Source: Shewanella xiamenensis
GTDB taxonomy: Bacteria; Pseudomonadota; Gammaproteobacteria; Enterobacterales; Shewanellaceae
DNA length: 64,000 nt
Reading direction: 5' to 3'
Assembly (NCBI RefSeq): GCF_014647135.1
Contig: NZ_BMOP01000003.1
Location: 248,001-312,000, forward strand
Shown here: positions 17,411-25,996 of the stretch, one piece after another
Position numbering within the stretch: the first letter of the stretch is position 1
How the letters are laid out: each line of letters opens with the position of its first letter
The notes under the pieces: generated by a model
The model's input: the letters and a program-made list of their open reading frames with translations, nothing else
Database searches by the model: none
What the model was told of the DNA's origin: nothing
Translations under genes and position numbers: made by a program

Positions 17411-19492
17411 TTAGAAACGATAACTGACACTCACCCGCACCATGCGCGGCTCAACAGGATGATAATGCAAGTCTTCCACGCCTTCTGCTGGCTCACCCGC
17501 TAGGCGAGACTCGTAGAAATAATCGATATCGTGGTCTTTGCTATCAAATATATTCAATAGCTCGAGCTTAGTATCGAAGCCAGATAACTGATAACCCAGG
17601 GCAAGGTTCACTAAGGTAGTGTCATCGGCTTTATGCTCATCAAAACTATCGAGAATTCGCTCACCTAAATATCTCAGCCTGACACTGGTATACCAACCAT
17701 CGGCATCGGGACGGTAGGTAATGCCCGCACTGCCAACAAAGGGCACTGCGCCATCCACATATTTGCCTTCATCGAGTTCATTTTCGGTAAAACGGGCACG
17801 GGTCCAGGCCAGTTCCATATCCAAACTCAAATCATCGTTAAGCCAATAATAGGCTGTGACTTCAACGCCGTAACGCTCAGAGGCGCGGCTTGGTTCGGTA
17901 TTGCCCGCATCGCCAACGAAGAGTAGTTCAGAGTCGAGTTCCAAATACCAAAGCGCGGCGGAGAAGTTAATAAAGTCGCGATCATAGTATTTGACGCCAA
18001 ACTCGCCACCATTGGAGCGCACTAACAAATCGACCTTTTCAACCGGATCGCCCGTGACTGGGTCGACCTTAATGGTTGCGCCGCGGGCATCGTTAGAATG
18101 CAATCCTTGCCCCGCATTCATATAGAGTTCCAGATTATCGTTCACTAGGTAGGAAGCGCCCGCCTTTAAGCTCAACATACCATCGGAAGCATCACCGCTG
18201 TTGAGGGGATTATCACTATCGACCTGCACATCGAAATAGTCGTATCTCAAGCCTAAATTCAAACGCCATTGGTCAGCAGGCAACCACTCCAGCTTGCCAA
18301 ACAATCCCGTAGAGAGTTCCTGCACTTCATCGAGTCTCACAGTGCTGAGGCGTTCCCGTGCTTTGGTGTTATATAAACCCACGGCACCAATATCGTCGTA
18401 GCGCACATCGGCACCTAGACTGTAATTGATTTGTGTCCCCGCCAGACTCATTTGCCAGTCGCGTTTAATATCGCCGCCCCAAATGGTGCGCTCATCGACC
18501 TGCTCAAATTCATCGCCATTGATGGGATCGTTTAAGAAGTAGGTAAAGTTTGAAAACAGATCCATGGTTGAGCGGATGGCATAGGCATTGGCCTGCCAGT
18601 TGCCAGCGTCATAATTCGCCGAAATGCTATAACGACTGGCCTCACCGCCCACATCAGTGTCGAGTGAACCGTAAAAATCAATCAGCCCAGACTCCACCGC
18701 CCGCGCCGGAATTTGATCCGCCGAATTCCAGCTATTGTCGTAGGCCATCATAGTGAGGCTAAAGTCCCCGCCATTAAGCTTGGTAAGATAGCGGCCTACC
18801 ACATTGACCTTGCTGACATCTTCCTTAATATCACTCCAAGGACCATCGTAAGCCTGTAATTCTGTTCCTAAAATAAATCGGCCGGCCTCGGTCTTCATAT
18901 CCTGAGTCGCCACCAGCCGTTGATAACCGTATTCCCCTAAGGTCACCCCAACTTGGCGATAAGCGAGTTCATCGGCGAGCAGAATTTGCGCCGCACCCGC
19001 GCCGGAAAAGTCTGCCACTTCAGGATAATATGCTCCTTTGGCGTAACGGATTTCCCCTAACAGCTCGGGGATTAAAAAGTTAAGATCCGTATACCCTTGC
19101 CCATGCCCGTGAGTCCGCATATTGACCGGCATACCTTCGACACGGGTATTAAAATCTGTGCCATGGTCTAAGTTAAAACCTCGCAGAAAATACTGATTCG
19201 CCTTACCCGAACCACTGTGCTGAGTGACTATCATCCCGGGGACAAACTCAAGGATCTCCCCTGTGCGCAGTAGCGGGCGACTTTCGATTTCCGCCGCCCC
19301 CACAATCCCTTCAGACGCCGAAGTACTATGGCCTAAGGTATTAATTTGCCTGCCACGCACTTCTAAACGCTCGATTTTATCCAGATCATCAGCAAGTGCT
19401 GTGGCCGATAAGCCGCTAAGTGGCAATAAACATAGGCCAGTTAAATAGGCTTTAGCTGACCGTGTTTTTAAAACGTGTTGTTTTAGTTTCAT
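17411..19492 (-). CDS. TonB-dependent outer-membrane receptor
   Basis: 693 aa. The signal peptide runs to about residue 34 (SGLSATALA). A TonB box-like stretch (IERLEVRGR) precedes the plug domain, with the plug signature ILEFVPGMIVTQHSG and YFLRGFNLDHGTDF. The rest is a 22-strand-type barrel ending in the outer-membrane sorting sequence MVRVSVSYRF. It imports a metal complex or other large substrate using TonB energy. The plug motif GFNLDHGTDF, with its His-rich HGHGQGYTD, is a recurring receptor subtype whose substrate I do not know. No siderophore operon lies nearby. Confidence 0.9.
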   Translation of the reverse strand: MKLKQHVLKTRSAKAYLTGLCLLPLSGLSATALADDLDKIERLEVRGRQINTLGHSTSASEGIVGAAEIESRPLLRTGEILEFVPGMIVTQHSGSGKANQYFLRGFNLDHGTDFNTRVEGMPVNMRTHGHGQGYTDLNFLIPELLGEIRYAKGAYYPEVADFSGAGAAQILLADELAYRQVGVTLGEYGYQRLVATQDMKTEAGRFILGTELQAYDGPWSDIKEDVSKVNVVGRYLTKLNGGDFSLTMMAYDNSWNSADQIPARAVESGLIDFYGSLDTDVGGEASRYSISANYDAGNWQANAYAIRSTMDLFSNFTYFLNDPINGDEFEQVDERTIWGGDIKRDWQMSLAGTQINYSLGADVRYDDIGAVGLYNTKARERLSTVRLDEVQELSTGLFGKLEWLPADQWRLNLGLRYDYFDVQVDSDNPLNSGDASDGMLSLKAGASYLVNDNLELYMNAGQGLHSNDARGATIKVDPVTGDPVEKVDLLVRSNGGEFGVKYYDRDFINFSAALWYLELDSELLFVGDAGNTEPSRASERYGVEVTAYYWLNDDLSLDMELAWTRARFTENELDEGKYVDGAVPFVGSAGITYRPDADGWYTSVRLRYLGERILDSFDEHKADDTTLVNLALGYQLSGFDTKLELLNIFDSKDHDIDYFYESRLAGEPAEGVEDLHYHPVEPRMVRVSVSYRF

Positions 19493-19616
19493 TGAGTGTT
19501 TCCCGAGTCAACGAGTTGATGACGCGGATTTAACACGGTCTTCACAGCACAAAAGCGGATCTAGCTCAAACTCCAGTGAGAGAAAAATCGCCAACGACAT
19601 TTATCTGTCAAATTTA

Positions 19617-19660
19617 TGTGCTGAGTCGCACATTTTTATCAACAAAAGGACAATTTGTCC
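19617..19660. promoter_or_regulatory. Two palindromes upstream of the TonB receptor
   Basis: TGTGC-TGAGTC-GCACA (19617-19632), a CRP-like spacing of 5-bp arms with 6 nt between, and GGACAATTTGTCC (19648-19660) lie 125-170 bp upstream of the receptor start. They are candidate operators; no regulator is identified. Confidence 0.4.
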
Positions 19661-19938
19661 GCCATCAGATCACATTTTGTTGCCGATATTGAGGTTTTTC
19701 ACCGTTCGAAGAACAAGGGAGAATAAAGCTAAGCCAGTGAATTAGGATGGCTATACTCTATATAACCAGAGCTCACTATGCGTACGACAGAGTGCCTTGA
19801 TATGCGCAAAAATCTGCGCATTCAGTCAGAAAAAATTTTTCTTTTCAAAATAATCATTTATAGCATTTATTTAGTTTGTTGAGTTTAGATTTTTCGACAC
19901 TAGGGCGTGTTATATATTCCATATTAAAGGGAGTGAGT

Positions 19939-20739
19939 ATGCCGCTTAGGAACCTTGCCAGTATATCCAATATGTTAATTGGAATTATCTTTTGCTTAAG
20001 CGCCCAAGCGAGTGAAACCACACCGTCACCAACAGGGACAACTGTAACGGATAAGCCCATATTTACTATGGCGTTTTATGAGGATCCTGAACATAGCTTT
20101 TACTTTAAATGGGCCGAACTCATTTATAGCCATGCATTAGAGCAACTGGGTTATCAATTTAGTTATGAACTCGTACCCGCAATTCGAGCCAGCAAAATGC
20201 TGGAGTCGGGTAAAGTCGATGGCGAACCCGGTAGAGTGTTCAACTATGGCGATAAAGTACAACATGTGATTAGGGTTGAAGAACCCATTATCGAAACACA
20301 TTTAATCGCCTTTAGTAATAATCCCAATATCAAGCTTACTGATTGGCAATCACTAACCGCAGCAGACTATAAGGTTGAATATTACCGAGGCATATTGCGA
20401 GTAGAACAAATCCTTAAAGCGCTTATCCCAGAAGCACGGCTTAGTGAATCATCTTCACCCATTAACTCATTTCGAAAATTACTTCACGGCCGGATTGATA
20501 TCTACATCGATTCAGAAATAAGTTCACAACTCCTTCAGCAAACTCCTGAGTTTAAAGATGGCCTGATAAAACCGATAGCGACCTTGGAGGCAGTCACAAG
20601 CTATGGTTATTTAAACGAGCGCCATAGCCAACTGGCTATAAACCTTGCTGCACAACTCAAAAAAATGAAGCAGCAGGGTTTATTTGAACTTTACAAGCAA
20701 CAAGCGCAAGCAAGTATTAGCAGTAAGCAAAACAAATAA
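19939..20739 (+). CDS. Periplasmic solute-binding protein family 3-like
   Basis: 266 aa from ATG 19939, which has AAAGGGAG upstream; the frame extends 21 codons further without a ribosome site. The signal peptide ends around residue 30 (LSAQASE). The mature part follows the extracellular binding fold: PIFTMAFYEDPEHSFYFKWAELIY, ALEQLGYQF, RASKMLESGKVDGEPGR and YRGILRVEQIL. Such orphan proteins bind amino acids or act as sensors; no permease or kinase is adjacent. It is divergent from the TonB receptor with about 445 bp between the two starts. Confidence 0.8.
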   Translation: MPLRNLASISNMLIGIIFCLSAQASETTPSPTGTTVTDKPIFTMAFYEDPEHSFYFKWAELIYSHALEQLGYQFSYELVPAIRASKMLESGKVDGEPGRVFNYGDKVQHVIRVEEPIIETHLIAFSNNPNIKLTDWQSLTAADYKVEYYRGILRVEQILKALIPEARLSESSSPINSFRKLLHGRIDIYIDSEISSQLLQQTPEFKDGLIKPIATLEAVTSYGYLNERHSQLAINLAAQLKKMKQQGLFELYKQQAQASISSKQNK

Positions 20740-20773
20740 TCACTCACCACGAATCACGCCACGATTTAAGCCT

Positions 20774-21724
20774 CTAGCTTGCGATTAACTTACGCCACCT
20801 CAACAGATCACGAATACATTCGTAACTGGGGAATAATGCGGTAACCAACAGGGCATGACTTAACCATTTATCTAACTGTTGCACTGTAAAAAGACCATTT
20901 AAGTCAGATCCTTGAACCTGTAACAATGGCGAGTTAAAGGCCAGAAAAACAAGAAATAACGCATAGGCTAGATTAATCCCCATATTCGTTAGCAATAATG
21001 TTGCCGTCCACACCTGACGGCGCAGTTGCCAAAAACTATTCAAAATAGACAGCAAAATAATGGGGCTAAACCATTGCAGCAATTGCTGCACATTAACACT
21101 GAAGATAACTGAACGTGCCGCTAGTTGCTCGGCACTCATCCAGATACTACTCCAAATTACCAAGAGCAAAAAAAGATAAGTCGCTAGATCAGAAAATACG
21201 TCACTAAAGCGGATATGCTGCCAAGAAGGCGCCACTTTGGGCAGTTGTTGCGGTTGCCAGTCTTTACTACAGCCAGCGGAAATTGATTTTCCCTGAATTG
21301 AAAAACTCCAAAATGACAACACAATTACCGTAAATGCAAAGCAAGCATCACCGATAAAGCCATGGACAATATGCAGCAGAAATCCTAATAAACTCCCTTC
21401 AGTCGCACCAAGCCATTGGGTCGCCCCACCAATCACCTGCAATACAAATAAGACGCCCAGCACCATATACAAGGTGTACTTAAACAAAGAGATATCTTCA
21501 TTAGCCACTATGGGGCTTGGTGGCACAAATTGCCAGGCGACCTGTGCCGGATGTCCCATTTGCTTTAACACTGCGGCGATTTGTGATTCCGACAGCTCAC
21601 CTTGTTCAGCAAGGGCATCCAATTGATCACAGATATTGGCTTTGAGTTCACGACTAATTTCCTGACGTTTATCTTCGGGCAATTCCCGTTGCACAGCGGC
21701 AATATAACGGTCAACTAATTCCAT
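20774..21724 (-). CDS. HAAS-domain membrane protein
   Basis: 316 aa, start at ATG 21724 just after the PadR stop. Residues 1-60 (MELVDRYIAAVQRELPEDKRQEISRELKA broken as a helical block, ending VLKQMGHPAQVA) match the HAAS signalling domain that usually partners PadR regulators. The C-terminal part holds about six membrane helices. HAAS/PadR pairs form a regulator-plus-membrane-effector unit. The function of the membrane part is unknown. The two genes are translationally coupled: one nucleotide separates stop and start. Confidence 0.82.
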   Translation of the reverse strand: MELVDRYIAAVQRELPEDKRQEISRELKANICDQLDALAEQGELSESQIAAVLKQMGHPAQVAWQFVPPSPIVANEDISLFKYTLYMVLGVLFVLQVIGGATQWLGATEGSLLGFLLHIVHGFIGDACFAFTVIVLSFWSFSIQGKSISAGCSKDWQPQQLPKVAPSWQHIRFSDVFSDLATYLFLLLVIWSSIWMSAEQLAARSVIFSVNVQQLLQWFSPIILLSILNSFWQLRRQVWTATLLLTNMGINLAYALFLVFLAFNSPLLQVQGSDLNGLFTVQQLDKWLSHALLVTALFPSYECIRDLLRWRKLIAS

Positions 21725-21725
21725 A

Positions 21726-22082
21726 TCAGTTTTCCTCAGTATTCTCATCGGTAACCTGCCCTAGCAAAAATGCCAAGGCACCATTAAGTTGCTGCCATTC
21801 CTCGGTTAGTTGGCTAAGTAGCTCAGCCCCCGATGATGACAATTGATAGTAACGGCGTTCGCGCCCTTCGGCCTGTCGCCACTCACTTTCTAACAATCCC
21901 TGCTCGGCTAAACGGCGCACTAAGGGATACAGCGTTCCCTCGTCGATATCGATACCGCCGTCCTGCAACTGTTTGCGAAGCGAATAACCATAATGGGGTT
22001 GTTTTAACAATCCCAATACCGCCAACACTAATACGCCACGGCGTAACTCGAGCCGCATTTTGACTAGCTGTGAACTTGTCAT
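21726..22082 (-). CDS. PadR-family transcriptional regulator
   Basis: 118 aa from ATG 22082 with AGGA 7 nt upstream. The winged-helix signature is clear: LVLAVLGLLKQPHYGYSLRKQLQD, then DEGTLYPLVRRLAEQGLLESEW and ERRYYQLSSSGAELL. It is a dimeric repressor that senses small molecules or envelope stress. It is co-transcribed with the HAAS membrane protein. A tandem 21-bp repeat just upstream (22115-22156) is the likely operator. Confidence 0.9.
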   Translation of the reverse strand: MTSSQLVKMRLELRRGVLVLAVLGLLKQPHYGYSLRKQLQDGGIDIDEGTLYPLVRRLAEQGLLESEWRQAEGRERRYYQLSSSGAELLSQLTEEWQQLNGALAFLLGQVTDENTEEN

Positions 22083-22114
22083 ACTCAATTCCTATAATTA
22101 ACACTGTGCCGTAC

Positions 22115-22156
22115 ATACTATGCGGCACACAGCAAATACTATGCGACACACAGTAA
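22115..22156. promoter_or_regulatory. Tandem 21-bp repeat, candidate PadR operator
   Basis: Two adjacent 21-bp units (22115-22135 and 22136-22156) differ at 2 positions. Each contains ATACTATGCG followed by ACACAG. A GTGCCG/CGGCAC inverted pair (22106-22128) overlaps the first unit. The 21-bp period equals two helical turns, so two dimers could bind the same face, 33 bp upstream of the padR start. Confidence 0.55.
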
Positions 22157-22297
22157 TATGGCAAGTTTTTAGCGCAAAATTTAGTCAAAACGGTTTGGTG
22201 AGTTGTTTTTCAAATCAAATAAACCACAAGGTACTGAGGCCATCGCCCGCACAAAGCAAAGAGCATCAATCGCGATGCCACCCAGATACAAATTGCC

Positions 22298-22336
22298 AAA
22301 AGGCTGTAACTTGAGTAACTTAGCTGGCAGCCTTTT
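22298..22336 (+). terminator. Orphan terminator or attenuator
   Basis: AAAAGGCTG (22298-22306) and CAGCCTTTT (22328-22336) are perfect 9-bp arms, 50 bp upstream of the cold-shock gene. No gene on this strand precedes it back to the divergent padR promoter, so it would stop transcription in the leader. Confidence 0.5.
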
Positions 22337-22386
22337 ATGCAAGTAAATCCAATTAGGCACAGAATCAACTCATAAGGAAACTATCA

Positions 22387-22995
22387 ATGCTCATGGAGAG
22401 AGGCGTTTTAGTACGCTGGAACGATGAAAAGGGATTTGGTTTTATTCAGCCTGATAAAAGTGGTGATCGCGATGTGTTTATCCATATCTCAGTGCTTAAG
22501 AAGATGGCGCGAAAACCGAAAGTCGGCGATAGCATTTTATACCAAACAGAAGTCCAGAATGGCGGCAAAATTAAAGCTGTAATCGCTTCAATAGAGGGCG
22601 TTGCGGTACTGGCAGCAAACCCCACATCATCATCCGCAAGCCGAACGCCACTGGTCAATCGAGGCAACAAAAGCGCCAATACCAAGAGACCCCAGACCTC
22701 ACTCAACCGTTTGATTTCAATATTATTACTTGTTGCCATAGCGGGAATTGGCTATAAGGCATTTCAACAAAGGCAAGAAACTATTATTGAGGAAAAACCA
22801 GCCACTTATTCCGAACAGCCACAAAGAACAGTCGAACCTCAATTTCACTGTGAAGCAGGTAAAACCCATTGCAGCCATATGCGCTCCTGTGCCGAAGCGA
22901 CCTTTTACATTCAAAATTGTCCCAACACGCAAATGGATGGTGATGGCGATGGTATTCCCTGTGAAAGCCAATGGTGCAGCTCATCCATGTTGTAA
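22387..22995 (+). CDS. Cold-shock domain / membrane / excalibur fusion protein
   Basis: 202 aa. Residues 1-65 form a cold-shock OB-fold with the RNP motifs KGFGFIQ and DVFIHIS. Residues 105-122 are one membrane segment (ISILLLVAIAGIGYKAF). The C-terminus is an excalibur calcium-binding domain with CAEATFYIQNC and the DGDGDGIPCE motif. The topology puts the nucleic-acid-binding domain in the cytoplasm and excalibur in the periplasm. This architecture recurs in Gammaproteobacteria but its role is unknown. AAGGA lies 8 nt before the start. Confidence 0.85.
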   Translation: MLMERGVLVRWNDEKGFGFIQPDKSGDRDVFIHISVLKKMARKPKVGDSILYQTEVQNGGKIKAVIASIEGVAVLAANPTSSSASRTPLVNRGNKSANTKRPQTSLNRLISILLLVAIAGIGYKAFQQRQETIIEEKPATYSEQPQRTVEPQFHCEAGKTHCSHMRSCAEATFYIQNCPNTQMDGDGDGIPCESQWCSSSML

Positions 22996-23010
22996 CGAGG
23001 TAAAACAAAA

Positions 23011-23163
23011 ATGATAAATACGCTTTCGCATTGGATCGATAAGCTCAGCGGAACACAAATAGCAGGACTAATAGTATTCGGCATTATCATACTGACGGTG
23101 GGTCTATTTTTCGTAGGCTCATTTATCGGCAGCAGTGCCGTAAAATGGGGATTAATTCCGTGA
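23011..23163 (+). CDS. Small membrane protein (50 aa)
   Basis: ATG 23011 to TGA 23163, 15 bp after the cold-shock gene, with GAGG at about 14 nt upstream. The product MINTLSHWIDKLSG is followed by one long membrane segment (IAGLIVFGIIILTVGLFFVG) and a short tail. It appears to be the second gene of a small operon ending with the thioredoxin gene. Function unknown. Confidence 0.6.
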   Translation: MINTLSHWIDKLSGTQIAGLIVFGIIILTVGLFFVGSFIGSSAVKWGLIP

Positions 23164-23202
23164 TACTCTGCCTGTCAAACCCCAAATTCGATAGGATTAC
23201 CC

Positions 23203-23550
23203 ATGCATAATACGGTTATCCTCCCCCTTGAAACACCTGAGCAACTGGATGCCATACTAAAACAATATCCAGCGGTATTACTGCTATTTGGTGCACCAAG
23301 TTGTGGCGTGTGCCAAGCACTTAAACCGCAAATCGCCGCTATGCTAGCCAAAGATTTACCCAAAATGCAGCTAGTCTATATCGACTGTGAGGCTCACCTA
23401 GAGCTTGCCGCGAGATACAATGTCTTTAGTCTGCCCGTGGTAGAAACAATATTTTATGGCAAAAGCTTTGCGCGCTTTTCGAAGGTGTTTTCCCTTAGCG
23501 ATCTTAAAGAGGCGATTGCCCGCCCCTATGAATTACTGAATGCAGAATAA
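23203..23550 (+). CDS. Thioredoxin-family protein
   Basis: 115 aa, cytoplasmic. The redox motif is CGVC in LFGAPSCGVCQALKPQ, and the cis-proline loop is FSLPVVETIF. Compared with true thioredoxin the motif is not CGPC, so it is a thioredoxin-like protein whose partner is unknown. It lies 39 bp after the 50-aa membrane protein gene and is probably part of the same transcription unit. Confidence 0.85.
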   Translation: MHNTVILPLETPEQLDAILKQYPAVLLLFGAPSCGVCQALKPQIAAMLAKDLPKMQLVYIDCEAHLELAARYNVFSLPVVETIFYGKSFARFSKVFSLSDLKEAIARPYELLNAE

Positions 23551-23751
23551 CTGTCACCAAATAATAAAGAATCATACTGAAATGGCAGCTAACACATCGG
23601 TGTACAGCCTTTTCTAAAACATTTATGCCCCAAAGCAATTTAGCACTCCATTTTTCATCAAAACATGGACAAAACATGGACACCCAACCTTAATAGCGAG
23701 GTAGCTAACCTCCGACTATGCTTTGGTTAAGCATTGAACAAGGAGGTTTGT

Positions 23752-23934
23752 ATGCCGCGCCCTCGCAGAACTCAGATAAGTCTTGAAGACACGCCCTATT
23801 ACCATTGCTGTAGCCGCGTGGTGCGGCGGGCATTTTTATGTGGTGATGACAGTTACTCGCGGGATAGGATATCGGGGACAGCCATATCTTTTTGTGTTTT
23901 TCAGCACCTTCAACTAGGCTTTAAATTATCCTGA
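23752..23934 (+). pseudogene. Truncated RAYT transposase
   Basis: Starts at ATG 23752 after AAGGAGGT. The first 33 residues (PRPRRTQISLEDTPYYHCCS, then RAFLCGDD) match the N-terminus of the intact transposase that follows, but the sequence then breaks. It joins a non-coding stretch containing ATATCGGGGACAGCCATATC (23869-23888) and loses the HUH motif. This looks like an internally deleted copy that kept its ends. Confidence 0.75.
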
Positions 23935-23956
23935 TTTTGTCTGTGTGGAGTTTGCT

Positions 23957-24991
23957 ATGACTTCGGCCAGAAGACAGCTAATTGATGCTAATGCAACGCC
24001 CTTCTATCATGTGATAAATCGCTGTGTCAGAAGGGCTTTTTTGTGTGGTGAGGATAAGCTCTCTGGACGTAGTTACGAGCATCGACGTGGCTGGATTGTT
24101 GATAAAATCAAAGCCTTGTCTACGATATTTTGTATCGATATTTGCGCCTACGCGGTGATGAGTAACCATTACCACTTAGTGCTTAAAATAGATGTCGATA
24201 AGGCCAAATCGTTAACGCAAAAAGACATTATCAGCCGTTGGTGCCAAATCACTAAAGGCCATGCAATTGCTACTAAGTATATGAATGGTGATGCTTTAAT
24301 CGAAGGAGAACGCATGTTACTCGATGGCTTAATTACTGAGTGGCATGAACGATTAAGCAGTATTTCTTGGTTTATGCGTTGTTTAAATGAAGAAATTGCC
24401 CGTAAAGCCAATCGAGAAGATGAGTGTAAAGGCGCCTTTTGGGAAGGTCGTTTTAAATCGCAAGCACTGTTAGATGAGCAAGCACTACTGGCCTGTATGA
24501 TGTATGTGGATTTAAATCCAATCAGAGCAGGCATTGCCGATTCTTTGCAATCCTCTGATTTTACATCGATTCAGGAGCGAATTAACTCGCTAGATTCACC
24601 CAAGCGCCCATTAGCTATCTCAACGCCACAAACTGACTCCGCAACCAATCAAGCTCATATTCTTCACAAGTATCTCGTCCAATTCGATGGCGCAGCTCAC
24701 CAGAATCAGCAAGTGGGCATTCCATTTCACTTTGCCGATTATCTTGAACTGATTGATTGGACAGGCCGCGCCATTCGCCTTGATAAGAAAGGCTATATCG
24801 ATAACCAGAGACCTAAGCTGCTCCATGAATTAGGTATTGCGCCCGATGCGTGGCTCACATCAGCCAAAGAGTTTCGTCGTCAATACAGTGGCATAAGTGG
24901 TCGATGGGATAGCATGTGTGCATTTAAAAAGCAGCATAACAGCGGAAAATGGTGTAAAGGTAAAGCCTCAAGCCAAGCGTTACATCCTTAA
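23957..24991 (+). CDS. REP-associated tyrosine transposase (Y1/IS200-like, RAYT)
   Basis: 344 aa from ATG 23957 with GGAG 7 nt upstream. The Y1 single-strand transposase fold is shown by TPFYHVINRCVRRAFLCGED, the HUH motif in VMSNHYHLVLKID and the catalytic-Tyr region ACMMYVDLNPIRAGI. The C-terminal 120 residues are the extension typical of RAYTs. RAYTs are usually single copy and process palindromic REP sequences rather than mobilising themselves. A deleted relative lies 20 bp upstream and a multi-hairpin palindrome 150 bp downstream. Confidence 0.9.
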   Translation: MTSARRQLIDANATPFYHVINRCVRRAFLCGEDKLSGRSYEHRRGWIVDKIKALSTIFCIDICAYAVMSNHYHLVLKIDVDKAKSLTQKDIISRWCQITKGHAIATKYMNGDALIEGERMLLDGLITEWHERLSSISWFMRCLNEEIARKANREDECKGAFWEGRFKSQALLDEQALLACMMYVDLNPIRAGIADSLQSSDFTSIQERINSLDSPKRPLAISTPQTDSATNQAHILHKYLVQFDGAAHQNQQVGIPFHFADYLELIDWTGRAIRLDKKGYIDNQRPKLLHELGIAPDAWLTSAKEFRRQYSGISGRWDSMCAFKKQHNSGKWCKGKASSQALHP

Positions 24992-25492
24992 GTTGCTCAC
25001 GACTCAGCGTTTAGGATTATTTTTTTATCCGAAATGGAGGTAATTTCGCGCAAAACATAGCACGCTTTTTGTCCCTTTGCTTTTTACGTACATATTGCAA
25101 ATGGTTAGTTAAAATTGGCATTGGGGCACCAGTGACCGTTGGCGACATGGCAGCTCATTCACATCCATGTGATCGCTGCATTAGTACATCCTGTACCGCA
25201 GATGTCGCCGTCGAGCCTATAGGGATACTTCATGTTAAATAAAGAGGCGGCGTGTCACTGTGGAAACAATGGCAATAAACTTCCTGAGTAGATAAAAGGC
25301 TATTTAGCTTTGGTCCCGAAGTGAGCTACAACGGGTATGATACTTTAATACTCGGTTGTAGCTCGATTCGGACTGAGTAGTAGCACTTAGTATGAATCTT
25401 TATTTTGGGTCATGTTTAATCTAAAACGGTACTCGCAGGGGTAATTGATTGTTTAGTACAAACTTTATTCCGCTCCTACAATAACGCCATGA
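24992..25492. other. 500-bp region after the RAYT gene
   Basis: No coding frame with support. It contains the REP-like palindrome at 25141-25209 and GTAGCTC-type repeats around 25330-25365 (GAGCTACAAC and GTTGTAGCTC as an inverted pair), which may be a terminator or another REP element. Confidence 0.5.
25141..25209. repeat. REP-like multi-hairpin palindrome
   Basis: Outer arms GGCGACAT (25141-25148) and ATGTCGCC (25202-25209) enclose two inner hairpins: CACAT/ATGTG (25160-25171), strengthened by CAGC/GCTG (25151-25154, 25175-25178), and GTACA/TGTAC (25184-25196). This folds into a three-way junction. Its position 150 bp after a RAYT gene suggests a REP-type substrate. Confidence 0.65.
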
Positions 25493-25996
25493 CTATTTTG
25501 ATAATCTAAAACCACTGTATGCGATGGGTTTAGCTAAGGTTAAGCTTGGCTGCGCTTGAGTCAGGCTCAACAAGGTTTGAGTTGTCTTTGCCTTACCGCC
25601 GCAGCCACAACTTCTTTTAGCACCACAGCATCCGCCCTTGGCTAAATGTTTTAGGGATGCACGCCCCTGTGATGCTTGGGTTAAACGCAAATTCACCTCT
25701 TTACTCTGGGCGAGCAGCGTGGCAATCGATAATTGATTATCCCCTCGGCTCACACTGATCCCTGCATCGAGCAGCTTACCAAGCATACGCTCACCAATAT
25801 GTTGCACCACCACAATGCTGGTGTGCTGGGCACGAATGACATCTAACAAGGCTTTTTTATCTTGGCAATTGCCGCCAAGGGCGGGGTTCGGGATAGAAAG
25901 TAAAAGTTGATGATTTTCATCATAAAAATGGACTTGCTGCGCCTTAGTAAAATGACTGGCAAGCCGTCCACGGCTAATAGGCAGGGCGATAATCAT
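25493..25996 (-). CDS. NifX/NafY-like (dinitrogenase iron-molybdenum cofactor) domain protein
   Basis: 167 aa. Residues 1-105 form the NifX/NafY fold (MIIALPISRGRLASHFTKA, FYDENHQLL, VVVQHIGERMLGKLLDAGI). A Cys-rich segment follows (GGCCGAKRSCGCGG at about 125-138), which could hold an iron-sulfur or other metal centre, and then a Ser/Thr/Gln-rich tail. No nif gene is in the window. Such orphan proteins occur widely in non-diazotrophs. It overlaps the DUF134 gene by 4 bp, so the two are translationally coupled. Confidence 0.82.
   Translation of the reverse strand: MIIALPISRGRLASHFTKAQQVHFYDENHQLLLSIPNPALGGNCQDKKALLDVIRAQHTSIVVVQHIGERMLGKLLDAGISVSRGDNQLSIATLLAQSKEVNLRLTQASQGRASLKHLAKGGCCGAKRSCGCGGKAKTTQTLLSLTQAQPSLTLAKPIAYSGFRLSK

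Noticed and set aside
23734..23934. Reading the first RAYT-like frame as a stand-alone gene
   Set aside because: The matching part is only about 33 residues and lacks the HUH motif; treated as a deleted copy.
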